A stretch of 64,000 nucleotides of DNA from Bradyrhizobium diazoefficiens (GTDB lineage: Bacteria > Pseudomonadota > Alphaproteobacteria > Rhizobiales > Xanthobacteraceae). The notes beneath the pieces were generated by a model. The model was not told the origin of the DNA. It saw only the letters and a list, made by a program, of their open reading frames with translations, and ran no database searches. Positions 7,430 to 15,441 of the stretch are shown piece by piece. The position numbers and the translations under genes were made by a program. Positions within the stretch are counted from its first letter, which is position 1; every line of letters starts with the position of its first letter. Location of the stretch: the NCBI RefSeq assembly GCF_018131015.1, contig NZ_JAFCJJ010000014.1:1-64000 (forward strand). Direction: 5' to 3'.

Positions 7430-8050
7430 TCAGCGCGCATCCGGCGTTCGAGAAGCGAGCTTGAGGAGAAGAAGACCAAGCACACCCGTCAGCCAACCTG
7501 CGAATGGATGCCACAGCGGTACAGCCAGGCTTGAAAACCAATTGAAGGCAATTCTCGGCACCTGGGCGTGGCTGGCGTAGAGCGGGTGGACGTCAAACTG
7601 GCTTCCACAGAACGCGCCGGACGGCAGCTCCGCGCCATCAGGACTATAGGTGAATAACTCGCCGCTGTGTGTGCAGAGCAGGATGTTGCCTGACGACGAC
7701 ATGCCATACTTGGAAGCTTTGCGTCCGAATCTGAAGCCTATCTCGAAGCCCGCGGGACCGTAACGTTGTACGCGATCGAGAGCCCGGCTCACGATGAAGA
7801 TCCGCCCATCCGGAGCAGTGAGGCGAACTCCCTCGATCGGGTCATTGGGGAGTTCGAAACGATCGAGAAGCTTGGAAGGAAACCAAGAGATCCAGGCTGA
7901 TCCAAAGAAGCCGAGCAAGCCGGCCATGGTTATGCAATAGGCAAGGATCCCGAAAAAATTAGTCATTGACGCTCGGTTTCGGCGATAAATTTGCACAGCC
8001 ACAGCGGCGCATATAACGAGCGGAATCGCAGCGAGGACGTACATCTTCAT
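7430..8050 (-). CDS. Hypothetical membrane protein
   Basis: From MKMYVLAAIPLVICAAVAVQ the protein is 206 residues with hydrophobic segments at the N-terminus, around residues 30-50, and again near the C-terminus (WLTGVLGLLLLKLA). The middle reads like beta-propeller or WD-type sequence (APDGRIFIVSRALDRVQRYG, then GNILLCTHSGELFTYSPDG), so a periplasmic or cytoplasmic sensor domain is possible. The frame is open up to 8155, but those 35 residues look like untranslated sequence. I recognise no family. Confidence 0.55.
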   Translation of the reverse strand: MKMYVLAAIPLVICAAVAVQIYRRNRASMTNFFGILAYCITMAGLLGFFGSAWISWFPSKLLDRFELPNDPIEGVRLTAPDGRIFIVSRALDRVQRYGPAGFEIGFRFGRKASKYGMSSSGNILLCTHSGELFTYSPDGAELPSGAFCGSQFDVHPLYASHAQVPRIAFNWFSSLAVPLWHPFAGWLTGVLGLLLLKLASRTPDAR

Positions 8051-8761
8051 CGAGCCTGATTGTATTTTATGGGTGCGAGCCTGGTCGCATCGTTTCCGAA
8101 GTATCGGACGTGTAGTATATCGGAACAACTTGTGGATGAAAGCGGTAGGGTTCAAGCATGATTCCGTTTCTCGACCGCTTGAACGGCGCGACCAGTGTGC
8201 TCATTGCTGGCTGCGGTAGCGATTTCGACGTCTTCGCCGGTGTGCCGCTCGCGCTGTTTCGGAGTGTGCGGCAATGCTGTATGGCCGGGTAGCGTGATAT
8301 GACGAAGGCTGGCTAGGACGGTTCACCATGGATGAAGATGATCCTGAATATTGGCCGACCCAATTGCAGGAAATCTTTGCTGCGGTCGGCCGTGCCAAGG
8401 ACGGCAAACGATTGACGCCTGCGACTCTGAACCTGGTCCGGATGCCCAGCGAACAGTCCACGATTTCGCACGTCGCACGCAACGATCTGAGCCGGAAGAC
8501 CGGCTGCTATCGGATTTCCACGCATGGTGGCGACTGGGCCTTTCGATCAGGAAGATTGGAGAAGCTCTGTCGCGCCGCTGCAAGGGCGGCGGCTGGCCAG
8601 CGGGCATCGTCCGTCACCGGGAAATGAGGCCTTTCCGTCCGATCCCGCTCTGACTGGCAAGGCGCGATTTTTCGCAGGCCTTTCATGGCGAAAGCCGTTT
8701 GCGTTGTCGCTTTTTCCACGGCAATATGGCGCACAAAACAACCACAGGACGGGAAGAAACA
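8051..8761. other. Stretch without a convincing gene
   Basis: About 700 bases separate the membrane gene from the molybdenum hydroxylase gene. A 99-residue plus-strand frame at 8328-8627 begins MDEDDPEYWPTQLQEIFAAV and looks protein-like for some 45 residues, but it has no ribosome-binding site and turns into low-complexity Arg/Ala sequence. Part of another frame (LSIRKIGEALSRR) resembles a helix-turn-helix. This may be worn gene remains; I do not call a gene. Confidence 0.4.
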
Positions 8762-11071
8762 ATGGCGGCTCCCATCAAATTCGGCGTTGGCCAGAGTGTG
8801 CTCCGCAAGGAGGACGACGCGCTGATCCGCGGCAAGGGCCGCTATACCGACGATTACGCGCCGCAGGCCGCGCTGCGCTGCCTGATGCTGCGCTCGCCGC
8901 ACGCGCATGCCAAGTTCACCATCGACGTGAGCCGTGCCCGCTCGCTGCCGGGCGTGGCGCTGATCCTGACCGCCACTGACGTCGGCGATCTCGGCAACCT
9001 GCCGTGCCTGTTCAATCTGGAGACCGATCCGTTCACCGGCCCGCCTTACCCGATCCTCGCCAGGGACGAGGTGCGCCATGTCGGCGACTGCGTCGCCTTC
9101 GTCGTCGCCGAGACCATCGACCAGGGCCGCGACGCGATCGAGGCGATCGAGGTCAAATGGAGCCCGCTGCCCGCGGTGACCGGCGTCGTCAACGCCGTGA
9201 AGAAGGGCGCGCCCCAGGTCTGGCCGGACAAATCAGGCAATGTGCTGTTCGACGTCTCGATCGGCGACAAGGCCGCGACCGAAGCCGCCTTCGCCAAGGC
9301 GCATGCGGTCGCCGAAATCTCCATTGTCAATCCGCGCGTGGTCGCCAACTTCATGGAGACTCGCGCTGCGGTCTGCGAATACGATGCCAAGAACGACCAT
9401 CTGACGCTGACCGTCGGCAGCCAGGGCAGCCATCGCCTCCGCGATATTCTCTGCCAGAACGTGCTCAACATCCCGACCGACAAGATGCGGGTGATCTGTC
9501 CCGACGTCGGCGGCGGTTTTGGCACCAAGCTGTTTCCGTACCGCGAATACGCCCTGATGGCCGTCGCCGCGCGAAGACTCAAGAAGGCAGTGAAATGGGC
9601 CGCCGACCGTTCCGAGCATTTCATGGGCGACGCGCAGGGCCGCGACAACGTCACCACCGCGAAGATGGCGCTGGCGGAAGACGGCAAATTCCTCGCCATG
9701 GATTGCGACCTGATGGGCGACATGGGCGCGTATCTGTCCACCTTCGGGCCCTACATCCCGCATGGCGGCGCCGGCATGCTGCCGGGCCTCTACGATATCC
9801 AGGCGTTCCACTGCCGGGTGCGCACCATCTTCACCCACAGCGTGCCGGTCGATGCCTACCGCGGCGCGGGCCGCCCCGAAGCGGCTTACGTCATCGAGCG
9901 CCTGGTCGACGCCTGCGCGCGAAAGCTCGGCATGACGCCGGACGCCGTCCGCCGCAAGAATTTCATCCAGCCGAAGGCGCTGCCCTACAAGACGGCCACG
10001 GGCAAGGTCTACGATTCCGGCGACTTCGCCGCGCACCTGAAGCGCGCGATGGAGATCGCCGAGTGGAAGGAGTTTGCAAAGCGCGCCAAGCTCGCGAAGA
10101 AGGGTGGCCTGATCCGCGGCATCGGCCTGGCGAGCTATGTCGAGATTTGCGGCGTGATGGGGGAAGAGACCGCGAATGTCAGGCTCGATCCCAATGGCGA
10201 CGTCACCGTCCTGATCGGCACGCAATCGAGCGGGCAGGGCCACCAGACGGCTTACGCGCAGATCGTCGCCGAGCAGTTCGGCCTGCCGCCCGAGCGCGTC
10301 CATGTCCGCCAGGGCGACACCGCCGAGATCGCGACGGGTCTCGGCACCGGCGGCTCGGCCTCGATTCCCTCGGGCGGCGTCAGCGTCGAGCGCGCCACCC
10401 GGGAGCTCGGCTCGAGGCTCAAGGAGACCGCGGCACAGGCCCTCGAAGCCAGCGCCGGCGACCTCGAGATTTCCGCCGGTGCAATCCGCATCGCCGGCAC
10501 CGACCGTTCGATTTCGTTCGCTGATCTCGCCAAGCGGCCGAACGCCGACCCGTCGAAGCTGAACGGCAGCGCGACCTTCGCCAGCGCGGACGGCACCTAT
10601 CCGAACGGCACGCACCTGGCCGAGGTCGAGATCGACCCGGCGACCGGCATCATCAGAATCGTCAACTACGTGATCGTCGACGATTTCGGCAAGACGCTCA
10701 ATCCGCTGTTGCTGGAAGGGCAGGTGCATGGCGGCGCCATGCAGGGCATCGGCCAGGCGCTGATGGAGCAGGCGGTCTATGGCGCAGGCGACGGCCAGCT
10801 CATCACCGCGACCTTCATGGACTATGCGCTGCCGCGCGCAGCCGACGGGCCGTCCTTCGTGTTCGAGACCCACAACGTCCCCTGCAAGACCAATCCGATG
10901 GGCGTGAAGGGGGCGGGCGAAGCCGGCGCGATCGGCTCCTGTCCGGCCGTCGTCAACGCCATCGTCGATGCGCTCTGGCGCGAGTACAAGATCGACCACA
11001 TCGACATGCCGGCAACGCCCGAGCGGGTGTGGATCGCCATCAACGAGCACCGCCGCCAGCACAGCCTTTGA
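8762..11071 (+). CDS. Molybdenum hydroxylase large subunit (CoxL/xanthine dehydrogenase family)
   Basis: The 769-residue protein is the molybdopterin-cytosine-dinucleotide-binding subunit of an aldehyde or CO-type dehydrogenase. It opens GQSVLRKEDDALIRGKGRYT, has the cofactor motif GGGFGTK (250-256), AYRGAGR (365-371) and the C-terminal GVKGAGEAGA with the catalytic-type glutamate at about 720. AYRGAGR rather than AYRCSFR argues against true (form I) CO dehydrogenase; an aldehyde or purine-like substrate is more likely. The FAD (CoxM) and 2Fe-2S (CoxS) subunits usually encoded next to it are absent here. Cytochrome c genes follow at 11209 and 12314 and may take electrons. The ATG at 8762 has a GGGAAG box upstream. 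Confidence 0.9.
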   Translation: MAAPIKFGVGQSVLRKEDDALIRGKGRYTDDYAPQAALRCLMLRSPHAHAKFTIDVSRARSLPGVALILTATDVGDLGNLPCLFNLETDPFTGPPYPILARDEVRHVGDCVAFVVAETIDQGRDAIEAIEVKWSPLPAVTGVVNAVKKGAPQVWPDKSGNVLFDVSIGDKAATEAAFAKAHAVAEISIVNPRVVANFMETRAAVCEYDAKNDHLTLTVGSQGSHRLRDILCQNVLNIPTDKMRVICPDVGGGFGTKLFPYREYALMAVAARRLKKAVKWAADRSEHFMGDAQGRDNVTTAKMALAEDGKFLAMDCDLMGDMGAYLSTFGPYIPHGGAGMLPGLYDIQAFHCRVRTIFTHSVPVDAYRGAGRPEAAYVIERLVDACARKLGMTPDAVRRKNFIQPKALPYKTATGKVYDSGDFAAHLKRAMEIAEWKEFAKRAKLAKKGGLIRGIGLASYVEICGVMGEETANVRLDPNGDVTVLIGTQSSGQGHQTAYAQIVAEQFGLPPERVHVRQGDTAEIATGLGTGGSASIPSGGVSVERATRELGSRLKETAAQALEASAGDLEISAGAIRIAGTDRSISFADLAKRPNADPSKLNGSATFASADGTYPNGTHLAEVEIDPATGIIRIVNYVIVDDFGKTLNPLLLEGQVHGGAMQGIGQALMEQAVYGAGDGQLITATFMDYALPRAADGPSFVFETHNVPCKTNPMGVKGAGEAGAIGSCPAVVNAIVDALWREYKIDHIDMPATPERVWIAINEHRRQHSL

Positions 11072-11103
11072 TGCCGGCGATCATGTCCGACGGGCACTCC
11101 GAA

Positions 11104-11127
11104 AGTGCGACGATTTATCGTCGCACT
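11104..11127. promoter_or_regulatory. Perfect 10-bp hairpin between CoxL-like and cytochrome genes
   Basis: AGTGCGACGA and TCGTCGCACT pair fully around a TTTA loop. No U-tract follows, so it is more likely an mRNA-stability hairpin or an operator than a terminator. Confidence 0.5.
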
Positions 11128-11208
11128 CGGGGTGGAATGAAATCTGCCATGTGGGGTTGGCCCAATGAGGGTCGGCATGATCCTGCACCAGGGAAAGGGA
11201 TTTTGCGA

Positions 11209-11655
11209 ATGAAGCGAACTTTGATTGTGGGGGCCACGCTGCTGCTTGGTGTCAGTGCCGTCTGGGCACAACAGGACGCCGCCAAGGAGACCCAGACCTA
11301 CATGAAGGGCAACGGGCGGAATGCCGGCGCGATCTCGGCGATGGTCAAGGGCGAGAAGCCCTACGACCAGGCCACCGTGGACGCCGCCCTTGCGCAATTC
11401 GAGGAGACCGCCAAGAAGCTGCCGACCCTGTTTCCGGCCAGCATGAAGGGCATCAAGCTCGAGGGCGACTACAGTGCCTCGCCGAAGATCTGGGAGGACA
11501 AGGCGGGTTTTGATGCGAAGATCGCGAGCTTCGCCAAGGTGGTCGGCGAGGCCAAGGGCAAGATCAAGGATCTCGACACGCTGAAGGCGACGCTGCCCGT
11601 GATCGGCAAGGAATGCGGCGGCTGCCACGAAACCTTCCGCGTCAAGAACAGCTGA
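11209..11655 (+). CDS. Class II cytochrome c (c-556/c' type), exported
   Basis: The 148-residue protein has a signal peptide (MKRTLIVGATLLLGVSAVWA, cleavage before QQDAA) and one haem-binding motif, CGGCH, at residues 136-140 close to the C-terminus. A C-terminal haem site on a four-helix bundle is the mark of class II cytochromes c' and c-556. It would carry electrons in the periplasm. It follows the molybdenum hydroxylase gene in the same direction after 137 bases, so it could be the electron acceptor of that enzyme; this is inference. The ATG at 11209 has AGGGAAAGGG upstream. Confidence 0.9.
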   Translation: MKRTLIVGATLLLGVSAVWAQQDAAKETQTYMKGNGRNAGAISAMVKGEKPYDQATVDAALAQFEETAKKLPTLFPASMKGIKLEGDYSASPKIWEDKAGFDAKIASFAKVVGEAKGKIKDLDTLKATLPVIGKECGGCHETFRVKNS

Positions 11656-11697
11656 GGCCAAAGCTTCGCGGCCCGGACGGGCCGGCACGAATCAAGA

Positions 11698-11729
11698 AAG
11701 GGCGGTTGCAAATGCAGCCGCCCTTTTTT
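11698..11729. terminator. Bidirectional terminator
   Basis: GGGCGG/CCGCCC with an internal TGCA/TGCA pairing is followed by TTTTTT on the plus strand; AAAG precedes it, so the minus-strand RNA also gains a short U-run. It lies between the convergent cytochrome and CHRD genes. Confidence 0.8.
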
Positions 11730-11747
11730 GGTCTCGGGACGCAGGTC

Positions 11748-12164
11748 TTACTTCGTTACCTGGCCGCGGATTTCGCCGCCCGGATTGGCCGCGGTGTGGA
11801 TGTTGACGTAGAGCTTGCCGGCGAGGAGATCGGAGGCCTGCGCGTCGGTCAGCGTCGCCGAGCCCTTGACCGGGCTGGAGGTCGCGTTCGGGATCGCAAC
11901 GGCGACGCCGGCATTCTTGCCGGTGTCGGCCGGCCCGTGGAAATGCGCGGCGGTCGCAGGTCCCGACAGGCCGGAATAGGTGATCTCCCAGGACAGCTTC
12001 TTGCTGGCGGCATCATAGTCCAGGGCGGCGGTTCCGGTGGCGCTGCTGCTCGTCGCCGGCACCTCGGACTTGCCGTCGAGCGTTGCCTTGAGCTTTTCGG
12101 CGCTGGCCGGGGCTGCAAAAGCAACAGCGCCGAGCGCGACCATGGCGAGGACGGTCTTGTTCAT
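11748..12164 (-). CDS. Exported CHRD-domain protein
   Basis: The 138-residue product has a signal peptide ending ASAEK and then a CHRD domain, the immunoglobulin-like unit first described in chordin. Family marks are ATLDGKSEVPATSSSATGTA, ATAAHFHGPAD and the C-terminal YVNIHTAANPGGEIRGQV. Bacterial CHRD proteins are secreted or periplasmic and mostly of unknown function. It is divergent from the dihaem cytochrome gene and convergent with the class II cytochrome gene. Confidence 0.9.
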   Translation of the reverse strand: MNKTVLAMVALGAVAFAAPASAEKLKATLDGKSEVPATSSSATGTAALDYDAASKKLSWEITYSGLSGPATAAHFHGPADTGKNAGVAVAIPNATSSPVKGSATLTDAQASDLLAGKLYVNIHTAANPGGEIRGQVTK

Positions 12165-12313
12165 GATATTCTCCCTGCTGAACCCGTTCGGGTTGGCAAA
12201 CTTCCAACAGTCCGCATTGCAGTTTATTCCCGTTTCGGCCCGGCGCGGGCTAAATTCTTCGTGGCTGGAGCCGCGCGGCGATCGATCCTAAGTTCGCGGC
12301 GACGAATGAATGG

Positions 12314-13246
12314 ATGTGCATGTTGCAGCGAACAATTTCCGTGCTGCTGCTCGCAGCGCTGGTTGCGGCCGGCGTCTATTGGTGGCTCAGCGCGCCCGTG
12401 GTGGCGGCCGTCGGCGCTGCGCCGGCCCATACCCCTGATCTCGCCAATGGCGAGGTGATGTTCAACGCCGGCGGCTGCGCGTCCTGCCATGCCGTGCCGG
12501 GCCAGCCCGATCGCCTCAGGCTCGGCGGCGGTGTCGCGATCAAGTCGCCGTTCGGCACGTTCTACGCGCCGAACATCTCGCCCGATCCGAATGACGGCAT
12601 CGGCAAATGGAAGGACACCGATTTCGTCAACGCGGTCATGCACGGCGTCTCGCCGGACGGACAGCACTACTTTCCGGCGTTTCCCTACACGTCCTATCAG
12701 CATGCGCGGCGCGAGGACGTGCTCGATCTCTTCGCCTATCTGAAGACGCTGCCGCCTGTCGCGGGCAAGGCGCGCGACCATGACGTGCCGTTTCCGTTCG
12801 ACATCAGGCGCAATATCGGCATCTGGAAATTCCTGTTCCTGGACGGCAAGCCGTTCGTCGCCGATGCCGCGAAGCCGTCGCAATGGAATCGCGGCGCTTA
12901 TCTGGTGAACAGTTTCGGCCATTGCGCCGAATGCCATAGCCCGCGCAATGCGCTCGGCGGCATCGTCTCCGGCCAGCGCTTTGCCGGCGGGCCCAATCCG
13001 GAAGGCGAGGGATGGGTGCCCAACATCACCCAGAAGAAGCTTGGCGAATGGAGCGCGAAGGATCTCGCCTATTTCCTCAAGACCGGCGAATTGCCCGACG
13101 GCGACAGCGTCGGCGGCGCGATGACGCGGGTGATCAAGAACATTTCGCAATTGCCGGAGGCGGATCTCGCGGCGATGGCGGACTATATCAAGTCACTGCC
13201 GCCGGTGGACGGGCCGACCCCGCCCAAGCGCAAGCCGGCGAGCTGA
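12314..13246 (+). CDS. Dihaem cytochrome c
   Basis: The 310-residue protein starts with a hydrophobic anchor or signal (about residues 5-28) and has two class I cytochrome c domains with motifs CASCH (55-59) and CAECH (204-208). This two-domain form with SPFGTFYAPNISPDP is typical of dihaem subunits that accept electrons from periplasmic dehydrogenases, including aldehyde and alcohol types. Its nearness to the orphan molybdenum hydroxylase at 8762 suggests a shared electron path, although the CHRD gene lies between. ATG at 12314 or 12320 are both possible. Its stop is one base from the end of the convergent Lrp-domain gene. Confidence 0.88.
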   Translation: MCMLQRTISVLLLAALVAAGVYWWLSAPVVAAVGAAPAHTPDLANGEVMFNAGGCASCHAVPGQPDRLRLGGGVAIKSPFGTFYAPNISPDPNDGIGKWKDTDFVNAVMHGVSPDGQHYFPAFPYTSYQHARREDVLDLFAYLKTLPPVAGKARDHDVPFPFDIRRNIGIWKFLFLDGKPFVADAAKPSQWNRGAYLVNSFGHCAECHSPRNALGGIVSGQRFAGGPNPEGEGWVPNITQKKLGEWSAKDLAYFLKTGELPDGDSVGGAMTRVIKNISQLPEADLAAMADYIKSLPPVDGPTPPKRKPAS

Positions 13247-13247
13247 G

Positions 13248-13496
13248 TTAGCGCGCGCCGCCGAACGCCTTGAAGGTGATGATGGTGAGGGTATCCTGGA
13301 TGCCGGGCAGCACCTGCACCTTCTCGTTGATGAAGTGGCCGATGTCGGTGTCGTTGTCGACATAGAACTTCACCAGCAGGTCGTAATGGCCGGCTGTGGA
13401 ATAGATCTCGGAGGCGATCTCGGCTTCGGCGAGCGCATTGGCGACCGTGTAGGACTGGCCGAGCTTGCATTTGATCTGGACGAAAAAGGGAACCAT
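13248..13496 (-). CDS. Stand-alone Lrp/AsnC effector (RAM) domain protein
   Basis: The 82-residue protein consists only of the ligand-binding RAM domain of Lrp/AsnC regulators (FFVQIKCKLGQSYTVANALA, then GHYDLLVKFYVDNDTDI and TLTIITFKAF). The DNA-binding domain is missing. Such SraA-like proteins are widespread in alphaproteobacteria; they bind amino acids and form rings, and may modulate full-length Lrp proteins. I chose the ATG at 13496 because upstream codons match the 13-bp tandem repeat region and not the family. Confidence 0.88.
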   Translation of the reverse strand: MVPFFVQIKCKLGQSYTVANALAEAEIASEIYSTAGHYDLLVKFYVDNDTDIGHFINEKVQVLPGIQDTLTIITFKAFGGAR

Positions 13497-13548
13497 CGCG
13501 GTCACTCCGAAAGCCTTATCTCGCCCACAATAGGCCAAAACCGGCCGG

Positions 13549-13592
13549 ACTTGGCAAGCGAACTTGGCAAGCGAACTTGGCAAGCGAACTTG
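13549..13592. repeat. 13-bp tandem repeat, about 3.4 copies
   Basis: The unit ACTTGGCAAGCGA is repeated exactly from 13549 to 13587, followed by a partial copy. It lies in the shared upstream region of the Lrp-domain gene (minus) and thiD (plus), so copy number could affect either promoter. Confidence 0.9.
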
Positions 13593-13654
13593 CCGCCCCC
13601 CACTGTTGCGCGCTAGGACGGGTCGTGCCTCCGAAAACAGCGGAAAATCGCCCC

Positions 13655-14455
13655 ATGACGACGCCCGTCGCGCTCACCATTGCCGGCTCCGATTCGAGCG
13701 GCGGCGCCGGCATCCAGGCCGACCTGAAGACCTTTGCCGCGCTCGGCGTCTATGGCGCCTCCGCCATCACCGCGCTGACGGCGCAGAACACGCGCGGCGT
13801 CACCGGGATTCACGCGGTGCCCGCCGACTTCGTCACGGCGCAGATCGACGCGGTGTTCTCCGACCTCGAGGTCGGCGCGGTGAAGATCGGCATGGTGGCC
13901 CAAGTCGCCAGCATCGATGCGATCGCGGCCGCGTTGTCGCGCTGGACGCCTCGCCACATCGTGCTCGACCCCGTGATGGTCGCAACCTCCGGCGACCGCC
14001 TGCTCGCGCCCGAGGCGGTCGCGGCCTTGCGCGGAAAACTGATGCCGCTGGCCTCGGTGATCACGCCGAACCTGCCGGAGGCCGCGGCCCTGCTCGACGA
14101 GCCTATCGCCGTGAGCGAGGCCGACATCGAGAGCCAGGGACGCTGGCTCCTGGCGCTCGGCTGTCGCGCGGTGCTGATCAAGGGCGGCCACGGCGAGGGC
14201 GCCGAAAGCACCGACTATCTCGTCAGCGCCGAAGGGACGATCACGCTGGCCACGCCCCGAATCGCCACAAGCAACACGCACGGCACGGGCTGCTCGCTGT
14301 CCTCTGCTGTGGCGGCGGGCCTCGCCAAGGGCGAAACCCTCGAACAGGCCGTGCGCAACGCCAAGGCCTGGATCAGCGCCGCGATCGCGGCCGCCGACCG
14401 CTTCAGCGTCGGCCATGGCCATGGGCCGATCCATCATTTCCACAAGTCTTATTGA
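13655..14455 (+). CDS. thiD: Hydroxymethylpyrimidine/phosphomethylpyrimidine kinase ThiD
   Basis: The 266-residue enzyme phosphorylates HMP and HMP-P to HMP-PP in thiamine synthesis. Family marks are LTIAGSDSSGGAGIQADLKT at the N-terminus, the LDPVMVATSGDRLL block and the ribokinase-type NTHGTGCSLSSA motif (about residues 207-218) containing the catalytic Cys/anion hole. Length is as expected for monofunctional ThiD. The ATG at 13655 directly precedes the conserved start. No other thi genes or THI-element are near; it is alone, followed by a hairpin. Confidence 0.95.
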   Translation: MTTPVALTIAGSDSSGGAGIQADLKTFAALGVYGASAITALTAQNTRGVTGIHAVPADFVTAQIDAVFSDLEVGAVKIGMVAQVASIDAIAAALSRWTPRHIVLDPVMVATSGDRLLAPEAVAALRGKLMPLASVITPNLPEAAALLDEPIAVSEADIESQGRWLLALGCRAVLIKGGHGEGAESTDYLVSAEGTITLATPRIATSNTHGTGCSLSSAVAAGLAKGETLEQAVRNAKAWISAAIAAADRFSVGHGHGPIHHFHKSY

Positions 14456-14477
14456 ACAGGCTGCGATCGCGAAGAAG

Positions 14478-14502
14478 GCCCGGAAGGCGATCCCGGGCTT
14501 TG
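14478..14502. terminator. Terminator-like hairpin between thiD and higA
   Basis: GCCCGG/CCGGGC stem with a 9-base loop, followed by TTTG. It lies between convergent thiD and the antitoxin gene. The U-tract is short. Confidence 0.5.
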
Positions 14503-14505
14503 ATC

Positions 14506-14802
14506 TCAGGTCACCTTTTCCGCTTTCGGTTCTGCATGCAGCTCGACGCCAAGAGACGAAAGTACTTTCAATATGGTGCCGAACTCGGGGCGCCCTTCCG
14601 AACTAAGAGCCTTGTAAAGGTTTTCGCGGGAGAGACCTGTATCCTTGGCGAGAGCGGACATGCCGCGAGCGCGAGCGACGGTACCAATAGCTTCAGTGAT
14701 GAAGCTGGGATCATTGGTTTCGAACGCTTCGCTCAAATACGCGGCGATTGCCTCTGGACTGTCGAGGTATGCGGCCGCATCAAATGGTCTTGTTTTCGCC
14801 AT
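14506..14802 (-). CDS. HigA-type antitoxin (addiction module antidote)
   Basis: The 98-residue product starts MAKTRPFDAAAYLDSPEAIA and carries a helix-turn-helix in MSALAKDTGLSRENLYKALS (about residues 48-67), as in the HI1420-type antidote family. It would bind the toxin encoded just upstream and repress the shared promoter. The toxin gene lies three bases before it, so the order is toxin then antitoxin, as in higBA. Family assignment is by motif and length. Confidence 0.88.
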   Translation of the reverse strand: MAKTRPFDAAAYLDSPEAIAAYLSEAFETNDPSFITEAIGTVARARGMSALAKDTGLSRENLYKALSSEGRPEFGTILKVLSSLGVELHAEPKAEKVT

Positions 14803-14805
14803 TGC

Positions 14806-15102
14806 TCAGTCCTCCAACTCACTCACGATCCTCTTCGCCTTGGCGATATCGACGTCTTGCGTGTCTTTGTCGCCGCCGCAAAGAAGAAAGATGAGCTCTT
14901 CACCCCGTTGAGTGAAATAGACGCGATAGCCCGCACCGTGATGGATGCGCAGCTCGCTCACACCTCCGCCAACTGGTTTCACGTCTCCCGGATTGCCGCC
15001 GGCAAGTCTTTGGATACGAACAAGGATCTTGGCCTTGGCGAGGGCATCTCGTAGCTTATTGATCCAGTTAGAGAACTCGTCCGTCTCTCTAATTGCCGGC
15101 AT
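14806..15102 (-). CDS. HigB/RelE-type toxin (Gp49-like)
   Basis: The 98-residue protein matches RelE-superfamily killer proteins of the Gp49/HigB branch: ETDEFSNWINKLRDALAKAK, then RIQRLAGGNPGDVKPVGGGV and ELRIHHGAGYRVYFTQRGE. Such toxins cleave mRNA on the ribosome. The frame is open to 15228, but the ATG at 15102 fits because a near-perfect promoter ends six bases before it. It forms an operon with the antitoxin gene at 14506. The unusually AT-rich promoter compared with its surroundings fits an acquired module. Confidence 0.88.
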   Translation of the reverse strand: MPAIRETDEFSNWINKLRDALAKAKILVRIQRLAGGNPGDVKPVGGGVSELRIHHGAGYRVYFTQRGEELIFLLCGGDKDTQDVDIAKAKRIVSELED

Positions 15103-15104
15103 AT

Positions 15105-15137
15105 GTATTTTATAAGATACAGGCTGCGTTTTGTCAA
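15105..15137 (-). promoter_or_regulatory. higBA promoter with overlapping operator
   Basis: On the minus strand, consensus TTGACA (15137-15132) and TATAAA (15114-15109) are separated by exactly 17 bases. Only six bases separate the -10 from the toxin ATG, so the mRNA should be leaderless or nearly so. A near-palindrome GTATCTTATAAAATAC covers 15120-15105, overlapping the -10; one symmetric pair deviates. This is the expected place for HigA or HigBA autorepression. Confidence 0.8.
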
Positions 15138-15441
15138 CTTGTTCGTAAATCCAGAAATTCCTCCATCTACTTCCTGATCCGGCGTGGTGTGTTTTCGACG
15201 CGAGCTCGATGCGGGCGCAAATCGTCAACGCTGCTCGGTGCGAAACACTTAGAATGGGCGGAATCGAATCCGCCAGATAGCGGGTGAAGGTGCTGCTCGC
15301 CGCGGCGCCATGTCGCCTGTTTGTCGCATGCGACTGATATTCGCGGGGGCGAGGGCGAGGCAGGGTGTGATTCGAATTTAAGGGTGCCTCGAAGGTTCAG
15401 TCGTCATCCCCCTGTCACGGGACATTGTTACAGGCTGTCGC

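Noticed and set aside
8328..8627. 99-codon ORF starting MDEDDPEYWPTQ
   Set aside because: No ribosome-binding site, second half is low complexity, and no family is recognisable; described as a stretch without a gene.
13564..15054. 496-codon plus-strand frame across thiD and higBA
   Set aside because: It is read out of frame with thiD and antisense to the toxin-antitoxin genes; composition is Arg-rich.
15250..15290. tRNA-like T-arm (GGCGG..CCGCC around TTCGAT, minus strand)
   Set aside because: No anticodon or D arm can be folded next to it and no CCA-like acceptor end is present; at most a worn tRNA tail.
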